Source of the DNA: Diploscapter coronatus
Taxonomy: Eukaryota; Nematoda; Chromadorea; Rhabditida; Rhabditidae
Direction: 5' to 3'
NCBI GenBank assembly: GCA_964036155.1
Contig: OZ038422.1
Coordinates: forward strand, 81,429,201 to 81,493,200
DNA: 64,000 nucleotides
A program made the translations under genes and the position numbers. Shown one piece after another: positions 11,501 through 23,593 of this stretch. Under the pieces are notes generated by a model. That model was not told where the DNA came from and did not search any database. It saw nothing but the letters and a program-made list of their open reading frames with translations. The stretch's first letter is position 1. Each line of letters opens with the position of its first letter.

Positions 11501-14500
11501 ATGCATTTTTTGCTGGAAAACGACTGAATAGATTTACAAAAAGAATTATATTATTGTTCAAGAAACGTCTGATTGTATTATTTTAGTTCTGGTTCTGTCA
11601 AAGGGCCGACAATGCATCTAATCAAGCTGTCGATCATGTACATTCTGTCAACACTTTCCCCTGATGATTTCATATTTGGTATAATTCATAAGAGACACAC
11701 TTTATAGTCAATTGGATTCAGGAGTTTACTTTAACTCCGTATTCAAGCCCATTCTCGAATGCAACAATCGATCATTTATTCCAGCAACAACAAGTAACAA
11801 GAAGGTAGATTTTTACAAGCTTTTCTTATATTTTCTAGTTCGACATCTAAATGATGATACTTAGAGACAAGTTATTCATTAGAAAGTCCATCTTCATGAA
11901 TTTTCGTACTAAAAATCATCTTGAAGTGAAAAAATGCCACGTATAATGTTTTTTTGTTTTATTTAAATAACAATGAAGGTTAATTTTCATAACTTAATGA
12001 ACGTATTAGACAGGAAAACAATGAAACTAAGATATTTATTTAGATCTTCTTCGATCGACTGTCTCAAATCGAGGAGAAGGACCAGGCTCATTTCGCTCCG
12101 TCACTCAGATTTTCACTCGACATTCTGCGAGATGTGAGTTGATTCTCGATTTTATGAAAACAGATATTCGAAAGACATTTTTGTTAGACACGTGATTTTT
12201 AATAATTAGTAATGATGCCCTATATTCATACCTTTCTTTTAATTTCAGAACATCGATTCGAACTTTACATTGTTCGCAGACAGTCGATCAGGAGGTCACA
12301 AATTGGTAAAACTCATTCTTATACTCGAAAGCGATATGACGCATTTCCAGATTTTGCTGTTTACTGACGGGTTGGATGAATGGCCGACTGGCATAATTGA
12401 AGAAGAAGTCAGAACGAGAGGGAATGATCTGATCCGCATCTTTGGATATTCTGGCTAGTAAACTGCCTGCAAATCTATAATGAATCACAAATTTAGTCGG
12501 ATACGATACTGGAGTCCTTCCAAAATTGAAGCAAATGGCCTGCAATACTCACGCTTCTTCTGCAAGTAAGGTTTAATTATTTCGTGATTAGATGATTTTT
12601 TATCAATAACTTGAACAAGTTGACATTAGGATGAAATGTTGCAAAAATATTTTTTTAAATGCTAAAATTTGGAAAGTCATGATTATATTTCTTAATGAAG
12701 GAAACAAGTACATGACTGTTGTGAAGATCAACTCAGTATTTGTCAACGTGAATTTTTCATTAGATCAAATGATTATGCAGCCTCATTTCGAAATATTCTA
12801 TTAATGTGATAAGATTTTCCTAGATTCAAAATTGAAATCTTATAAAAAAAATTGCAAGGAAAAGACGCTTTAAATTTGCAGCGGTGGATTCGATTGTGGA
12901 CGTGAAGCCGCAGAGTCGGAGTTATTTGAGTCTACTGAGTGCCGTGCAGGGCAGGTCTATTAGCAATGTGAAGGTGAACGACAGGAATGCCACTTGGTAA
13001 GGATTATAGCAATTATAGCAATGCGAATAAACTGAAAAAGAACGCGTTTGCAGGTCGAATCTGTACATGGACGCACAAGGAATGGGTCCTACAATCACGA
13101 TTTCTATGCCTGTTTTGGCCAGCAAAAGCGACGAGATTTGGCAGGAGCAGACCATCGCTGGAATTGCTGGTAGGCAGTTTACACATTCAATTGTACAAAG
13201 ATTCATGATAATAATTCGACTACTAGCAATTTACTTATAACATTCGAAATGTAAGCAAGTTTTTCGTTTTCTTCACTGCTCAGTAGGTAATATTTATTTC
13301 TCTCGATTTTTTGCTCAATACACGGTCTGTAAAGCGGCGCATAGAGTCAAATTTCCTAGCTTCTCTAATACATACTATTTTTCACATCGCAATTTTAAAT
13401 TTCGGGAATTGGTCTTTTATCGGACATTTTTCAAAAAATATGCTCAACAGAAAATGTAGAATGAGAGCCATGGGGTTGCATTTCTTGTTAAACAAATTTC
13501 TGAAGAAAAGGCGTGTGATGTAAGTTAATTAAAACCAAAGCAATTCGACCTTTATTTTTCTTTCGGCAAATTTTCAAGCATTTAACAATTGTTTCCAGCC
13601 ATCGACATGAGCATAGCTGAGGTTATAAAGAAACTGCCCGAAAGCGACCAGATGTATGGGTTCATCGTGGACAATAACGCTCTGCTCATGTACCACCCAC
13701 AACTCATTCTGCCTGTAAGATCGCTTCTAATTGCAACTCAATTCTTTTTAACGGTATTCTTTACAGAAAACAGAAGTGCACTGTATTCGTCGCAGTGCGT
13801 GCTACGATGCCTCTCAATTAAGATCCAAAGCGGGTGCGGGACTACGGGTTCAATACGGGTATTCGGATGAACGGGTTTTCAGGCTCATAGGCCTCATTGA
13901 CTCCATTCCTACCATTGATATTGTAAGCCGTGCAGACACGTCTCGTGTAATGTTTGAGATTCTTTTAGTTTGAAGTAGAAGGCAATTCAACCGGAGTTCG
14001 CAGTTTGTGGAGGAAAATTTTGGATGAAACATGTGGAGATGAAGTCATTTCTGATGTAAGTACTCGCAATTTTCCCCAGCCGATTAATAATAAAATATTT
14101 CATCGTTACTTGTTTAACCGAATTAAATAGTATCGACACAATTTTTGTCGAATTTGTCATCGGCTAATTTGAAAAGAAAAACTTTTCATCTATTGCCCCA
14201 TGCAATCGTCTATTCTATGCAGTTTTCAATTGGGGTACTAATTTCTATCTTTCAGGGTGATCGTGAATTCTACTGCTCTCCCCTAAAGAACTCCCCCTTC
14301 TCAGTGGTGATCGTCAACTACGCAACTCGTCAGACGTTGGTCGATTCAGGCCAGGAGGCCGCAGTCTTCAGACCTGATAACCCAAGCAGTCTTGTCTTCT
14401 ATTACTTCTCCAAAAGGTATGCAAATTTATATAGAAAGACAATTAATCTGGGGGTTTTTTGTATGAATATGAAACGATATTGCAAAAAAAATCATAAACT

Positions 14501-17205
14501 CGATTCTTCAAGACGAAATTATTGCTCTCTCATCCATGTGATAGACAGAATTTATTGCGATTTTCTGGTATTTACTCGCATCTTTCAAATTTAAAAGATT
14601 TCGATATGGTCTGAAACAATTTCAATCCTTACTTTCAAACTCCAATTCCCTCGAGCTCTGATTCTGTTTCATTTGTCGTAATGACCAGTATTCTATAGTC
14701 TATGAGTTTATTTATAGAGACTACTGTAACTTCGCCCTGGATGAACTATCGTCTGATCATCGCTTCGCCGGTCTGCAATCCCTGGGCGATGGATGCGAGC
14801 ACATTTCCTATTACAGACTCATGGCCAATGCGATTCGACCGTGGGCTGAGAGCTGGCCTACTTCGAGTAAGAGCTATACAAATTGGATATCCTAAATCAT
14901 GCGCCAATTCAGGCCATAAAAAGGCTAACATCTCATGTGCCTATGTGCCTCTACCGGCGGGCTTCAATCGAACGTATTTCGTGAACTCATTCGTGTACAC
15001 TAGAGCTCAAGTCTCTGCTCATTTTCCTGGATGGTGGGGACTTTATTTAAAAAAAAGATATTTTACAGTAAATTCATTTTAGCACTGTACAGAAAATGAA
15101 ACAAATCGGGATGAAATTCGATGCTTCACGATTGACGAAGAATGACCCAGATGCACTGCAGTTCTCGAACAGAAATGACGGAATTCTGGCTTACAAGTTG
15201 GATGAATAATCATTGAAGGATATATTGCAATGGAAGAGAATTTGCAGAGCGATCAAAGACAAGTACGGGAATCGACTGGCCGTGGTCGGGACGCACTGGA
15301 CTGCGGACTACGTGAACGATCTGTTCGCTGAGTGGATTCGCGCAAATGACGATTGGGACTATTGCAGGAAGGTGAGCGAGATTAGTTTCAGTTTTATTGA
15401 ACAGTTTTGAACGTTCAAATCATTTGTTGATATGCTTAGAATTCATTTCGAAATCATAGATGCCATCTAACACATTAGAGCTAAATTATTGCTCATTAAC
15501 ACAGCAACTCGTAAATGATGAGATGGTGTGATGACAAGACCTATCTTTTCCCACACTATTTCTCCCTGCTTTATTCTCTCTTCTATCCCTAATTATAGAT
15601 CTCATCATTCCGTCATATTGTCGTTTACGAATTGCCCATAACGCCTTTGAAACCTAACTTCAAACTGAGATCCTTAATGAAATAATACAGCCAATGTCCT
15701 AAAGGAAATGAAAACTATGCTCCATACACTGCTTTACAAACCCATTTTGACTATCAAATGACGAAAATTAAATGCGCTAACTTCTTGATGAAGTCTCATA
15801 ATGAAAATCGTGGATGATCACCAATTCAGAAGCAATGTCTGCTCGTGACTCGTAGTGGATTTGTCCTGGCGGCCAGCAAACGAACCTCCAAACTCGACTT
15901 CCTTCCCAATTTCGATCCTCAGCTCTTCGAGACTCTCAACAGAGCTAACGTTGTGTCCATGTAAGAATGACAGAAGATAAATAACAGTTCTGTTATTGTT
16001 TTAGAAACAAATCCTTGGATGCTCAAGCAGAGTGCCCAGCAAGGAAGGTAGCCCCTTGGACCAGTCCTGCGCCTGGAAAGAATCACTGGCTCAAGAATGT
16101 CATCACTGCTGTTGTCCAGCTCATTCAGCCTAGTTTCTGGTATGTGAACTTTTCTATTCGTATTTGATAGATGTGAAAATTATGGTATGGGTAGTTTTAT
16201 GCAATCTTTTGCAATCATTACGTTATTGAAAAAGCAGGGTAAATTTTAGATTTTAGCGGAAAATTTATAAAGATTTGAAAGTTATTCCCTGCTACTTTGA
16301 AAAAATTTCCAACATCGAAAAAAAAGCTTTCCAGGATCGAACTTTATCTTCTGCTTTCTGCCTATATCGCTGCTCAACCCCAAATGGCTGGTGGAATATG
16401 TACATTCCAGAAGATTATCCCATTCGAAAGGTTCGCACAACTCTAGAGCTGTTTATAGAGCGCTTTTCAGATGCTTCCTTGAGATGACAGAAATTCGAAT
16501 GACTCTCGATATAAAGAAGCAGATACAGTTGGTCGACATAGCTGAATGCACTAGGTATGCTGATTGGGGAAGATATAAGAAGAAAAATCCATTCCCCTAT
16601 TTTTGTTCTATGGCATTTTTATCGAAATGATTGATAAAATTCAGATTCGCTAAAGTGTATCCTGTTGACGGAACAACTTTGACCTTGGTTTTGGTTGATC
16701 GGCCTTGCTCCAATTATAGATCGAAGCAGAAATATCACGTCGAACCGAGAAAATGTATGACGAAATAAGGCGAAAAAATAACCCAACCTGACAAATTTAG
16801 TGGAGAATTGCGAAGTGGCTCGAAGTCTGCCTCGAAGGCCCCCAGCGAGTCTCGGACATTGGGAAAGCATAGAAGCGGTGGGATTGTTTATCTTTTTTTT
16901 TATTAAGGAAAGTTTTCCATCGAATGTTTCCAGCCAAAAAGAATATGTTGACAGAAAATTATCGTAACAAAAAGCAAGAACGAGAATTTTGAGAAGTGAT
17001 AAAAAAAATATATTTGGTATAAATTATCAAATAGCCGATAATCTCATGCCAATTCTATTATTTTGTATCATCTCATCATCAACGTATATTGCAGAGTGCA
17101 AGCCGCGAATGCAGTGCGATTTCGTCTTCACAAACAGCCCTCCCTCTCAGCTCCATTCTCCTCTCCTCCCTCGCATTCCTCTGTCTTTCCCATTTCATTC
17201 GATGA
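8572..17205 (+). CDS. voltage-gated calcium channel alpha2-delta subunit
   Basis: I read about 29 exons encoding roughly 1,070 residues. In order: a signal peptide (exon 8572-8730); the VWA N-terminal region with the family motif TRVIRDFDWTGAP at 10,650-10,690; a von Willebrand A domain starting VVFLVDF, with the metal-binding DxSxS split across exons at about 11,280/11,590 (DF|SGS); the LLFTDG strand near 12,350; a Cache-like region (YGFIVDNNALLMYHP at 13,650); cysteine-rich delta exons; and a C-terminal CSAISS...SSILLSSLAFLCLSHF at 17,120-17,200 resembling a GPI signal, as in other alpha2-delta proteins. The family binds the pore subunit outside the membrane and promotes channel trafficking. 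Two introns appear to be GC-AG (9229-10227 and 12454-12496). A 51-bp intron at 15197-15247 has a weak donor; if retained it puts TAA at 15207 in frame. The exon border near 15,030 is uncertain. Confidence 0.85.
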
Positions 17206-18040
17206 ACATGCTCTAATTCACTTCCTCGATTCTAGCAACACTCTCAATCACCATTATTGTCGTCTCAGATCTCAGCTGTGATATTCTTTTTTGTTTATTT
17301 GTTTTGTTGATTATTTTTTGCAGAGTTTCGATAAAGATGTGTGATAATAGTGGCTAAAAATATAACTGAATCAAATAGCAAATCGGTGTTGCTAAATTAA
17401 CATGCAGAACCTGGAAGTTATTGATCTCTCAGTTCGATAAACTCGATAAATTCTCCGATCCGAATCTCAAAAAATAACATTAGCACAGAAAATATCCTAT
17501 TCTACTCGAAATCAAGCTGATCTTCACATAGTTTCATTTGATCATCTTTTATACAAACGATTTTGATGGTTTGAAGAGGACACAAAAGAATACTATTGTT
17601 CTCAGTCTGTTTATTGTCAAGTTGTCAATGATTGAGTCGTCCAAAGGAGAAGTATTTCGAATGAATTCGATGAAAAAAGAAGCTTGTCTGACAGAGGCAC
17701 AGAGGAATGGGCTAGAAGACACGACGAGAGTGAACAGGGGAGTGGGAGCGACTGCGGAAGGAGGAACTAGTGAGCGGGGAGGCGAAGGTCACTCTGCGGA
17801 CGGAGTGGTGCGCTGGGCGTCTGGCTGAAATCAGACGTTCATTCGTTGTTTCTAGGATACTTTGTAGTATTCGAAGCTGAAATGGAGTGAAGTGGCAATC
17901 GTATCAATTCGCACAACACTCGTTGAAAACTTGAAATAATGCCACGCTAACACGTGTAAGCAGAAAATGTACTTTATCATATGCAGTTTCACATATCAAT
18001 ATGGTATGTTTTTTTTTCAAATATTCCTCATTCCCAATGA
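17206..18040. other. 3' flank between the alpha2-delta gene and the RS-rich gene
   Basis: The two genes converge here. An open frame at 17,538-17,828 has unconvincing composition and no splice partners. Nothing else is supportable. Confidence 0.5.
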
Positions 18041-18796
18041 TCAAAGCCCACCCTTCCTAGGCGCATCAGTGAGTCTGTAGACAGTGACGTCGTCGTTCTT
18101 ATCGTTGTCGAGCTGCAACCCGGGGAGCGATCTGAGCACTAGCCTCCTGCCTGCATTCGCATTTCTCTGCTTGTTGCTGCTGTCTGTGTCGGGCAGGAAC
18201 CGGCCTCTCGCGTCTCGGAGTCGGGGAGTGCGTGGAGTCGAACGGGTCGATTTGCTGCGACTGGCAGAACGAGAGCTTCTGCAATGCAGCAAGGTGAAAG
18301 ATGATGAACTAAGAATGAAGGCAACTGCTATTTGACGAGACATATAGTTAGAGATAGGGGAGAGAAGGAAGTAGGGAGAAATGGTGTGGGAAAAGATAGA
18401 TCTCGCCAAATAGTAATTGCCTTCTGACGGCGATCTTTCGTGAACACCATTTTTGAAAGGTATTTGCTTCCTATTTTCTTGGATTTCATATAGCCACTTT
18501 TTATTTTCTGCCGCATTTCGCAGAAGGGAAGAGCTTGCGGTCCCTACATATGTATGTCTGATGTCATTTTGTAGCAACCAATGGTGAACTAACGATGCGT
18601 TTCTCTGCAAACTGACAGAGCGACTGTTGCGAGAGGCGATGCGGTCGCTGTGCCTGCGCGTCGAAGTGGATGCCTTCCTGCTTGCGTCTCTGCCCCTTCT
18701 GCTGGACGAGCGAGAACGGCTGCGATACCTTCTGCGACGGAACGTAGAACGGCCCGAGTGGGAGCGAGCACGACGAGTCACTGATTTGCTGAACAA
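18041..18796 (-). CDS. small arginine/serine-rich (RS) protein
   Basis: Two exons are inferred, 18796-18594 and 18278-18041, joined across a GTTAGT...TTGCAG intron in matching phase, giving about 146 residues. The first exon is dominated by basic RS runs (RRRRYRSRSRSSSRRGRD). The second continues as RSASRSKSTRSTPRTPR and then becomes acidic (DNDKNDDVTVY). RS domains are typical of splicing regulators and other nuclear RNA-processing proteins, but no RNA-recognition motif is visible, so the function is unknown. The intron happens to stay open in frame, so a 251-residue retained-intron form is possible; its middle part does not look RS-like. An upstream exon may exist because acceptor-like GTTCAG sits just before the ATG. 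Confidence 0.55.
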   Translation of the reverse strand: MFSKSVTRRARSHSGRSTFRRRRYRSRSRSSSRRGRDASRKASTSTRRHSDRIASRNSRSVSLQRNASLVHHWLLQNDIRHTYVGTASSSLLRNAAENKKWLYEIQENRKQIPFKNGVHERSPSEGNYYLARSIFSHTISPYFLLSPISNYMSRQIAVAFILSSSSFTLLHCRSSRSASRSKSTRSTPRTPRLRDARGRFLPDTDSSNKQRNANAGRRLVLRSLPGLQLDNDKNDDVTVYRLTDAPRKGGL

Positions 18797-19649
18797 TTAA
18801 GTTGTTTAATCAGAGCTTACGAGACTACGATATTGTTACTCTTATTGTTAGGTCATCACAGAGACTTGTAGTAATGGCCGAACTTTATGGCTGGGGAATT
18901 GCTAGAAGTAACAATTTTGTAACAACTAAATCATTATGATCTCTTGATGATCCAACAAGAAATCACTATCTGATAGTCTTCTACGAAGATCACCTGGACC
19001 CGTACTAAACCATTCCTGAGGCTAAGTTAGGAGGGCTTAGTACGGACCCTGATTTTTTCCGTGAAGATCACCTATTTCTAAATGTTCCTAATGACCTTTC
19101 CCCACGAAAATAGGTAATCTTCATAACAGAATGGAATGAGGGTGACTTTCACAATGCCTTCCTGACTGCAAGATGGATTGATCATGCTGCTCATCTGTGT
19201 TGTCTGCGTTGCATCTTTTCATCTCCCCACCTCATTTTAGTCAGTTGCTGTACTGGAGCTGTGGTCGAGTCAGTCGAGTGGGGCGAGTCAGTTAATGATC
19301 ATTCTCACTCATCCAATTTCGATGCTTACTCATTATCCAATGATCATGTATGCAAATTATAAGAATTTTCTTCTTCTTTACAAAAAATAATACATGGTCA
19401 GAGATGGCGAAAGGATCTCAATGTTATTTTAGGTACCGATTCATTCTAGGAATAGATGAAGATAATATTTAAATTCGCAACTGCATCTTTAAACGTTCTC
19501 TCTTTTAATTAAACAAAAAATGAATGCTTATCGTATTATGTTCCAAGTTTCCTAGCTGGCAGCCAGAGCTAAAGTAAAATTTCTCAAATTCATGCTTTAT
19601 AACTCGAAACTGCTATTCATTCGACGAGTGTAAATCCGAATTCAGGGTG
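18797..19649. other. intergenic DNA left of the giant inverted repeat
   Basis: No exon is recognised. It contains a local inverted repeat around 19,000-19,110 (GAAGATCACCT ... AGGTAATCTTC). Confidence 0.5.
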
Positions 19650-20176
19650 TTAAGAGATATTCCACGAATAAACGGAACAACTATCAAAGGGGGTCCGGAC
19701 AATTGCAAAAGTGTTTCGGATCCGAACCAAACCTATATGGTGGATACCCCTGTGGACCCTATTCACAAAAATGGGAGATCAGGTTCCGCCCCCAAAAGTG
19801 GGCGGGGCTAGGTGGGGATCAAAGTTGGGTGTTTTGACGATTTGACACCCCTCAGGGGGTACAAAGAAAACTTTCTTGCTATAATAGATTTTCGAAAAAG
19901 GAGCATTTCTAAACCCTTTAAAAAATGCTTTTAAAAGCTAAAATATAACGTTTTACTCAAAAAAAATTATGAGGGTGACGATTTTTTTCTCTTCTCAAAT
20001 TTTATACTCAAATGATTGATTTTTACATCACTTAACCAACTTTTTTCATTTTGAAGTGGTGACGATTTTTTCATGCGAGTGGTATTATAGAAAATAACCT
20101 CAAAAAAGGTGAAACAATATGAAATAACGTTTATTGAACTAATCCGGTACCCTAGTGAATATAAAAGATCGAACAT

Positions 20177-20899
20177 TTATTGTTTTGTGAGCTTGAACGT
20201 TTCCTCCTCCCAGTCCACAACGATCGACAACTTCAAGTATTGCATCGCATCCGCTCCGAGAATATTGGCTTCTTGGAAATGGGCCTTGGAAACTTGGCAC
20301 TCGATAATGCTCTTCTGGTCCTGAACATATGGAATTAATCAGTAAACTCTACATAACGAAAAAAAACAAACCTGAATTGCGAGACTGTAGAGGCTATGAG
20401 TAGCATTTCCCGAGCCTAGTAGCGCTTCCAATGACTTCACCGACAAACAAGTGAAAGGCGAACCAATGTCTACGAGGAACCAAACGTTGATGGTTTTTGA
20501 ATTCGGCTTTCCTGCAAGTTTTCGTTAATGCAACTGAGTTGTCATAAAACCCTACCTGCACGCTGGCAAACCAGTGGAACCATATATCGAATGTTTAGGC
20601 CATGAATTCGACCGCTGACTGGAAATGGTGGCGAACAAAACGTTCCGGGCGCCAAGTGTTCGACTTCGTTGTCGTGGCCAAGCTAAAATCACAAAATTGA
20701 GAATTATAATAAAAAAAACAAAAAAAAACATTCATCCTACATCAATTAGATCTTCTTCGTTGATATCAGTGAGCAGAATATCAAATTCGTCATATGGAAG
20801 AGCCAACTTCTGCCACGATTCATCAGACGACGAACTCTAAAAAAGATAAATTAATTTAGAAATATATAAATTTATGCTTACCTTGTTATGTTCGTTCAT
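20177..20899 (-). CDS. retropepsin-like aspartic protease gene, left-arm copy
   Basis: Mirror copy of the right-arm gene at 22,871-23,593, with the same 723-bp span and the same five-exon structure on the opposite strand. It keeps the VDIGSPFT motif. In the last exon it diverges in one block: residues after DQKS read IIECQVSKAHFQEANILGAD, where the other copy has KIECQVSKAHFEHVNILGAD, and the sites following also differ. The reading frame stays intact, so the differences are not random decay. Both copies could be expressed. Their transcripts would be able to pair because the arms are inverted. Confidence 0.65.
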
Positions 20900-21206
20900 G
20901 TTGAGAATGCCACTGAAAATTAAGAATGATTAGAGAAAAATCGTGACATAAAATGCAGTAATATACTACTTCAGTATTATGCAACAAAAAAGAATAACAG
21001 ATATTTCCTAACAAGCTACAACAAGCACACCGGGCAAAATTCGATGGTAGTGGCATTATGTTTCAAGAGAAATTTTTATTTTTTTAACTGAGTAGGGACC
21101 GCCAGCCATCCTGCCAAATTCACTCTGGCATTACATTTCCTACATTTTTCAAGAGCTGAGGTGCCCCTCTAAGCATCCCCACCGAAAAAAACCGCGAAAA
21201 AATACG

Positions 21207-22160
21207 TCACTGATTAAAAAATTGATAAAATTTAACGCGAAAAATCGAAAAAATCGCTCCTTTCCGTGGACAAGGGAAAGGGGCGTGGCCTATCTGCAAA
21301 AGACACTATGCCGCTCGCTCCCCCTTTCTTTCTCTGCCTTTGGGGATCTTTTTCTCTGCACTCTCCTACATTTCAGCATTGGCTTCTTTTATATTTTCGC
21401 GAATTATCAGGATCTCAGTTGCTCTACGCAGGATTTTTCTGATTTTTTCACTGAGGATAGACAATTGACCAACTAATCAAAATATGAAATAAAAACATAT
21501 GTGCCTTTCAAAATATGCTTAGGGTGGTCAAATTTAGTAAAGACAAAAAAATGGTCATTTTGAAAGTAATTTTAAAAATATTTTTTGATAAAATTTCGTT
21601 TTTTTCTTTCGAATAGCATAATTAGCGAGTATCAAATTTTATTTTAGTCAAGATTTCAGACGATTTTACCGATCCCTTGTAAAGATACAGTACCCCAAAG
21701 GCGAGCATCTATTATTGGCTCGAAAAAATTTGCTCTAGGCAGGATTTTTCTAATTTTTAAATATGTTGTACATTTCAACTAGGTGTACCGATTCGTCAAA
21801 AAAAATGAAATGTGCCTTTTTTATAACTCGAAATATTAGCATTGTCGTAATTTGGTGTGCATTTGACGCGCATTTGCGGACTTCTTTCGCACCCAATCAA
21901 TAAATCGATATCACCACGTGAAAGAGCGGTATCGAATTGTATAATAGGTACTGATAAATTATGAAAAACAAAAAAAAATCGGCGATAATCGAAAGGGTTA
22001 TCGACTATGGACACTTTTGAATCCAGTGAAAGAGGCGGGGCTTGGCGGTTCCTAGCTAGAGAGGAAGGGGGTGATGAGAGTGACCCTGCTGTGAGCAGAG
22101 ACGTAGAAGAAGGCGAAAGAGAGGCCAGCGTCACATTCTTCCTCTATTCCCGCTTGTTGC
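21207..22160. other. unique spacer of the inverted-repeat element
   Basis: An AT-rich spacer with GC-rich islands (GGGGCGTGGCC near 21,280 and GAGGCGGGGCTTGGCGG near 22,030). A minus-strand frame of 112 codons at 21,796-22,134 is Ser/Leu/Pro-rich at its start and resembles no family I know. No transposase or polymerase motif is seen. Confidence 0.5.
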
Positions 22161-22354
22161 AGTTAGGGCATTAAGTGTATGATAATCTCACTACACAGTA
22201 ATTGCATATCTACCCTTAGATATCTCACCCCGATCTCTATAAATACCCTCAAACTGTTATTAATAAAGTTTTTCGTGCTCATCAACTGTATTCACCTTCC
22301 TTACACACAGCATCAACTCCTCTACAGCCTTCCGGGGTCAGACAGAACTCAACT
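22161..22354 (+). repeat. solo-LTR-like insertion, copy 1 (194 bp) with 5-bp duplication
   Basis: Begins AGTTAGGGC, ends GAACTCAACT, and is flanked on both sides by GTTGC, a 5-bp target duplication. It contains TATAAATACC near 22,238 and AATAAAG near 22,262 in promoter-then-polyadenylation order, as in a retrovirus-like LTR. A second copy with the same ends and a different 5-bp duplication lies at 60,805-60,997. The ends AGTT/AACT are not the common TG/CA, so the exact class is unsure. Confidence 0.7.
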
Positions 22355-22566
22355 GTTGCACACCGGATTTTTTTAGTGCAAAAAATGTGGGATAATTCTA
22401 TTTCATGTACCCACCACATTTTCCCTTCTCTATAAAGTGAGGTGGTCTGTACACGTACCCACCAGTATGGTTTTATGTACCCACCCACTCGAGGTTTACA
22501 AAGCATGCTACAGATGCGTGGGCTGTTAGCATTTTCAAATTTATTCATATTTTTAGGATAAATTAG
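22355..22566. other. remaining part of the spacer
   Basis: Includes the repeated phrase TGTACCCACC (three close copies near 22,404, 22,456 and 22,476). No gene is visible. Confidence 0.4.
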
Positions 22567-22870
22567 TGTTTTTTTCGCGGTTTTTTCGGTGGGGATGCTT
22601 AGAGGGGCACCTCAGCTCTTGAAAAATGTAGGAAATGTAATGCCAGAGTGAATTTGGCAGGATGGCTGGCGGTCCCTACTCAGTTAAAAAATAAAAATTT
22701 CTCTTGAAACATAATGCCACTACCATCGAATTTTGCCCGGTGTGCTTGTTGTAGCTTGTTAGGAAATATCTGTTATTCTTTTTTGTTGCATAATACTGAA
22801 GTAGTATATTACTGCATTTTATGTCACGATTTTTCTCTAATCATTCTTAATTTTCAGTGGCATTCTCAAC

Positions 22871-23593
22871 ATGAACGAACATAACAAGGTAAGCATAAAT
22901 TTATATATTTCTAAATTAATTTATCTTTTTTAGAGTTCGTCGTCTGATGAATCGTGGCAGAAGTTGGCTCTTCCATATGACGAATTTGATATTCTGCTCA
23001 CTGATATCAACGAAGAAGATCTAATTGATGTAGGATGAATGTTTTTTTTTGTTTTTTTTATTATAATTCTCAATTTTGTGATTTTAGCTTGGCCACGACA
23101 ACGAAGTCGAACACTTGGCGCCCGGAACGTTTTGTTCGCCACCATTTCCAGTCAGCGGTCGAATTCATGGCCTAAACATTCGATATATGGTTCCACTGGT
23201 TTGCCAGCGTGCAGGTAGGGTTTTATGACAACTCAGTTGCATTAACGAAAACTTGCAGGAAAGCCGAATTCAAAAACCATCAACGTTTGGTTCCTCGTAG
23301 ACATTGGTTCGCCTTTCACTTGTTTGTCGGTGAAGTCATTGGAAGCGCTACTAGGCTCGGGAAATGCTACTCATAGCCTCTACAGTCTCGCAATTCAGGT
23401 TTGTTTTTTTTCGTTATGTAGAGTTTACTGATTAATTCCATATGTTCAGGACCAGAAGAGCAAGATCGAGTGTCAAGTGTCTAAAGCCCATTTCGAGCAT
23501 GTCAACATTCTCGGAGCGGATTCGATGCGAAGATTGAAGTTGTCGATCGTTGTGGACTGGGAGGAGGAAACGTTCAAGCTCACAAAACAATAA
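22871..23593 (+). CDS. retropepsin-like aspartic protease gene, right-arm copy
   Basis: Five exons start at ATG 22,871, with GT-AG introns ending near 22,932, 23,088, 23,259 and 23,450, and stop at TAA 23,591. The protein has about 190 residues. An acidic N-terminus is followed by strand residues FLVDIGSPFT at about position 110 and a later VNILGADSMRRL, matching the flap-proximal hydrophobic-hydrophobic-G motif of retropepsins. The catalytic triplet is DIG rather than DTG or DSG, which would remove the conserved hydroxyl next to the aspartate, so activity is doubtful. It is short, like single-domain retropepsins that must dimerise. A TTTTCAG acceptor 16 bp before the ATG suggests trans-splicing. 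Whether this is a domesticated host gene or element cargo is open. Confidence 0.65.

Noticed and set aside
15207..15209. Nonsense mutation making the alpha2-delta gene a pseudogene
   Set aside because: The codon lies in a 51-bp segment with usable donor and acceptor whose removal keeps frame and family similarity. All other exons are intact.
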